A stretch of DNA of 37,887 nt from Chloroflexota bacterium (lineage in GTDB: Bacteria > Chloroflexota > UBA6077 > SHYK01). The DNA is taken from positions 1 to 37,887 of the forward strand of contig WHTR01000022.1 of assembly GCA_009377635.1 (NCBI GenBank), in the 5' to 3' direction. Shown in pieces: positions 36,160 to 37,887 of this stretch (positions within the stretch are counted from its first letter, which is position 1; the number at the start of each line of letters is the position of its first letter). The notes under the pieces were generated by a model, which did no database searches, had not been told where the DNA came from, and was given only the letters and a program-made list of their open reading frames with translations. Made by a program: the position numbers and the translations under genes.

Positions 36160-36507
36160 GTGGCGAACCGGCGCATGCGGCGACTGAACGATCAGATCCG
36201 CGACGAGATTGCGGACCTTCTCACGCGCGAGGCCCGGGATCCACGGCTGCACGGTGTCATCAGCATCACCGGCGTTGAGACGTCGCCGGACCTCCGAACG
36301 GCACGCGTGCATGTGAGCGTGCTCGGAACGGAGGAGGAGTCCGAAGCAACCCTCGTCCTCATTCGGCGGGCAGCCTCGTTCTTTCGGCGCGAGCTGGCCG
36401 CGCGACTGAACCTGCGTCACACGCCGGAGCTGGACTTCCGCCTCGATCGCTCCATCGCCGAGGGTGCGAGGATCGATCGCCTGCTTCGGGAGATTCGACG
36501 TGAGTGA
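36160..36507 (+). CDS. rbfA: Ribosome-binding factor A
   Basis: About 115 residues. ANRRMRRLNDQIRDEIADLL at the start, DPRLHGVISITGVETSPDLR, ARVHVSVLGTEEE and LNLRHTPELDFRLDRSIAEG are the RbfA landmarks. It helps mature the 5' end of 16S rRNA in late 30S assembly and cold adaptation. The GTG at 36160 is chosen because GGAGG lies five bases before it and the protein then begins as other RbfA proteins do; the open frame runs further left into infB. It overlaps nrnA by 8 bases. Confidence 0.94.
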   Translation: MANRRMRRLNDQIRDEIADLLTREARDPRLHGVISITGVETSPDLRTARVHVSVLGTEEESEATLVLIRRAASFFRRELAARLNLRHTPELDFRLDRSIAEGARIDRLLREIRRE

Positions 36508-37543
36508 TCCGGTGCGAACCGACGGGGGTTACCGTCCGTCGATGACTTTGCAGGATACGCTCGCGGGCATCCGGCGAGTCGTCGTGACCGCGCATGTCGA
36601 CCCCGACGCCGACGGACTCGGGAGCGTGCTGGGACTCGCGCATACGTTGCGTCGCGAGGGATGGATCACCGTGCCCGTCTGCATCGGCACTCTGGCATCG
36701 TTCGCCTCGTCGCTACCCGGCGCCGAGCACATCATTCAGTTCCCGAGCCACATCCCGCCCGGCGAGAATCCCGAGCGGATCCTTCAGCCAGGAGACGGAC
36801 TGGTCGTGATGGACACACCGACGCCGGAACGGCTGAGCGCGTTCTTCGACGCGCACCGCGAAACCATCGAGACAGGACCCCTGATCGTCTTCGACCATCA
36901 CATCACCAACGAGGGCTACGGAACGGCCAACTTCATCGATCCCGGGGCCGCGGCGACGGCAGAGGTGGTCTGCGATGTGATCGAAGCGAGCGGCATGGCC
37001 ATTGACTCCGTGGCGGCGACGTGTTTCATGGTCGCCCTTCTCGCCGACACCCAGGTGTTCCGAACTGAGAACACCTCACCGCGATCGCTCCTCTGGGGGC
37101 ACCGGCTGGCGCTGGCCGGCGCTCCGATCTTTCCAATCGCCGAGATGCTCTTCAAAAGCCGGCGCCTGCCGGGGCTGCAGCTCTGGGGCGCAGCGCTCAG
37201 CCGAGTACGGTCGGAAGGCGGCGTCGTTTGGACGTGGGTCACCCAGGAGATGCTCCGCGATGCCGGCGCGACCATGGAGGACGCCGAGGGACTTGTGGAC
37301 TTTCTGCTCGGATCGCAGCAGACGCGTGTGGCCGTCGTCCTCAAGGAACACGGGCCGAAGGAGACCAAGGTGAGCATGCGCACGGCTCCCGGTGTCGACG
37401 CGACCCGCATAGTCGGCGCCTTCGGGGGCGGCGGGCACATTCGGGCGGCCGGGTGCACGATCCAGATGGCGCCCGACGAGGCGGCCCACCACTTGATCCC
37501 GGTCGTGTTCGACGAGCTACGGGCCGTTGCCGCAAGCAACTAA
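36500..37543 (+). CDS. nrnA: DHH family phosphoesterase, NrnA-like nanoRNase/pAp phosphatase
   Basis: About 347 residues. DHH domain: VVVTAHVDPDADGLGSVLGL, LVVMDTPTPERL, and the DHH motif IVFDHHITNEGYGTANFIDP. DHHA1 domain: the C-terminal FGGGGHIRAAGCTIQM. These enzymes degrade very short RNAs and/or dephosphorylate 3'-phosphoadenosine 5'-phosphate. The GTG at 36500 with GGGAG seven bases before it is taken as the start; an ATG at 36542 is the alternative. The order rbfA-nrnA-truB is conserved in many bacteria. Confidence 0.93.
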   Translation: MSDPVRTDGGYRPSMTLQDTLAGIRRVVVTAHVDPDADGLGSVLGLAHTLRREGWITVPVCIGTLASFASSLPGAEHIIQFPSHIPPGENPERILQPGDGLVVMDTPTPERLSAFFDAHRETIETGPLIVFDHHITNEGYGTANFIDPGAAATAEVVCDVIEASGMAIDSVAATCFMVALLADTQVFRTENTSPRSLLWGHRLALAGAPIFPIAEMLFKSRRLPGLQLWGAALSRVRSEGGVVWTWVTQEMLRDAGATMEDAEGLVDFLLGSQQTRVAVVLKEHGPKETKVSMRTAPGVDATRIVGAFGGGGHIRAAGCTIQMAPDEAAHHLIPVVFDELRAVAASN

Positions 37544-37616
37544 CCGGAAGCCACCGTGAAACCCGCACAGTAGTATTCCTGCGGAACGCGGGGCTCGCGG
37601 TGGAGCAAGAATAGCC

Positions 37617-37887
37617 ATGCCCGATCAGAGCGGCGTCGGGGCACTCTCCGGCTACATCAACGTCTGTAAGCCGCCCGACGTGACCTCGCACGACGTTGTG
37701 GCACGTCTTCGGCGCCTTGTCGGCATCCGGCGGATCGGACACGCAGGCACGCTTGATCCTCCCGCCGTCGGGGTCCTCCCGGTCGCCATCGGGCAGGCAA
37801 CACGGACGCTTCAAAGCCGGGCCTGGGACCGCAAAGTCTATTGGGCGGACGTGTGCTTCGGCAGCGCGACGGACACCGACGATGCCA
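37617..37887 (+). CDS. truB: tRNA pseudouridine(55) synthase TruB, 3' end cut by window edge
   Basis: The first 90 codons are visible. GYINVCKPPDVTSHDVVARL, RRIGHAGTLDPPAVGVLPVA and KVYWADVCFGSATDTDD follow TruB step by step, with the catalytic Asp at residue 47 in GTLDP. Most TruB proteins read GTLDPLATGVL here; this one has DPPAVGVL, a small change beside the active site. It makes pseudouridine 55 in the T-loop of tRNAs. The ATG at 37617 has only a distant GGAG. The remainder lies beyond the window. Confidence 0.95.
   Translation, partial: MPDQSGVGALSGYINVCKPPDVTSHDVVARLRRLVGIRRIGHAGTLDPPAVGVLPVAIGQATRTLQSRAWDRKVYWADVCFGSATDTDDA

Overview
The window is GC-rich, densely coding bacterial DNA. 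The genes fit a Chloroflexota-type bacterium: a Tad pilus locus, a short EF-Ts, the MEP isoprenoid pathway, and a compact rpsB-tsf-pyrH-frr-uppS-cdsA-dxr-rseP / nusA-rnpM-infB-rbfA-nrnA-truB backbone with rimP and ylxQ missing. This placement is inferred from gene content and protein style, not from a marker search. No rRNA, tRNA, CRISPR array or transposase was seen.

Layout. (a) 1-6053, minus strand: a Tad pilus operon read cpaB, cpaE, tadA/cpaF, tadB, tadC, flp pilin, tadE (cut by the window edge). A near-consensus sigma-70 promoter at 6159-6187 drives it. (b) 6454-8744, plus: an ATP-binding protein and ABC-2 permease pair of the NatAB type. (c) 8878-10016, plus: a doubtful small ORF overlapping a 4-oxalomesaconate hydratase-like (LigJ-like) amidohydrolase. 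(d) 10076-10229: two hairpins between convergent genes. (e) 10255-20047, minus: a run read from the right as a 32-residue membrane microprotein, a zincin-like metallopeptidase, TrmD, a family 2 glycosyltransferase, a class A penicillin-binding protein fused by stop/start overlap to an unrecognised lipoprotein, an MFS exporter and a glycogen-debranching-type enzyme. (f) 20226-24982, plus: GNAT acetyltransferase, alaS, ruvX and mltG. (g) 25063-31919, plus: an extended -10 promoter, then rpsB, tsf, pyrH, frr, uppS, cdsA, dxr and rseP. This links translation (S2, EF-Ts, RRF), nucleotide supply (UMP kinase), lipid carrier and isoprenoid synthesis, phospholipid synthesis and intramembrane proteolysis. 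(h) 31945-32481: a toxin-like gene with two disabling lesions, overlapping an intact DUF2283 gene. (i) 32497-37887, plus: promoter, attenuator-like hairpin, then nusA, rnpM, infB, rbfA, nrnA and the start of truB.

The least ordinary places are the decayed toxin-like/DUF2283 pair between two housekeeping operons, the rimP-leader-like attenuator that now precedes nusA directly, the unannotated-size membrane microprotein ahead of the metallopeptidase-trmD genes, the unusual start of mltG, and the unrecognised lipoprotein coupled to the penicillin-binding protein. Many long open frames on the opposite strand are by-products of high GC and are left out.
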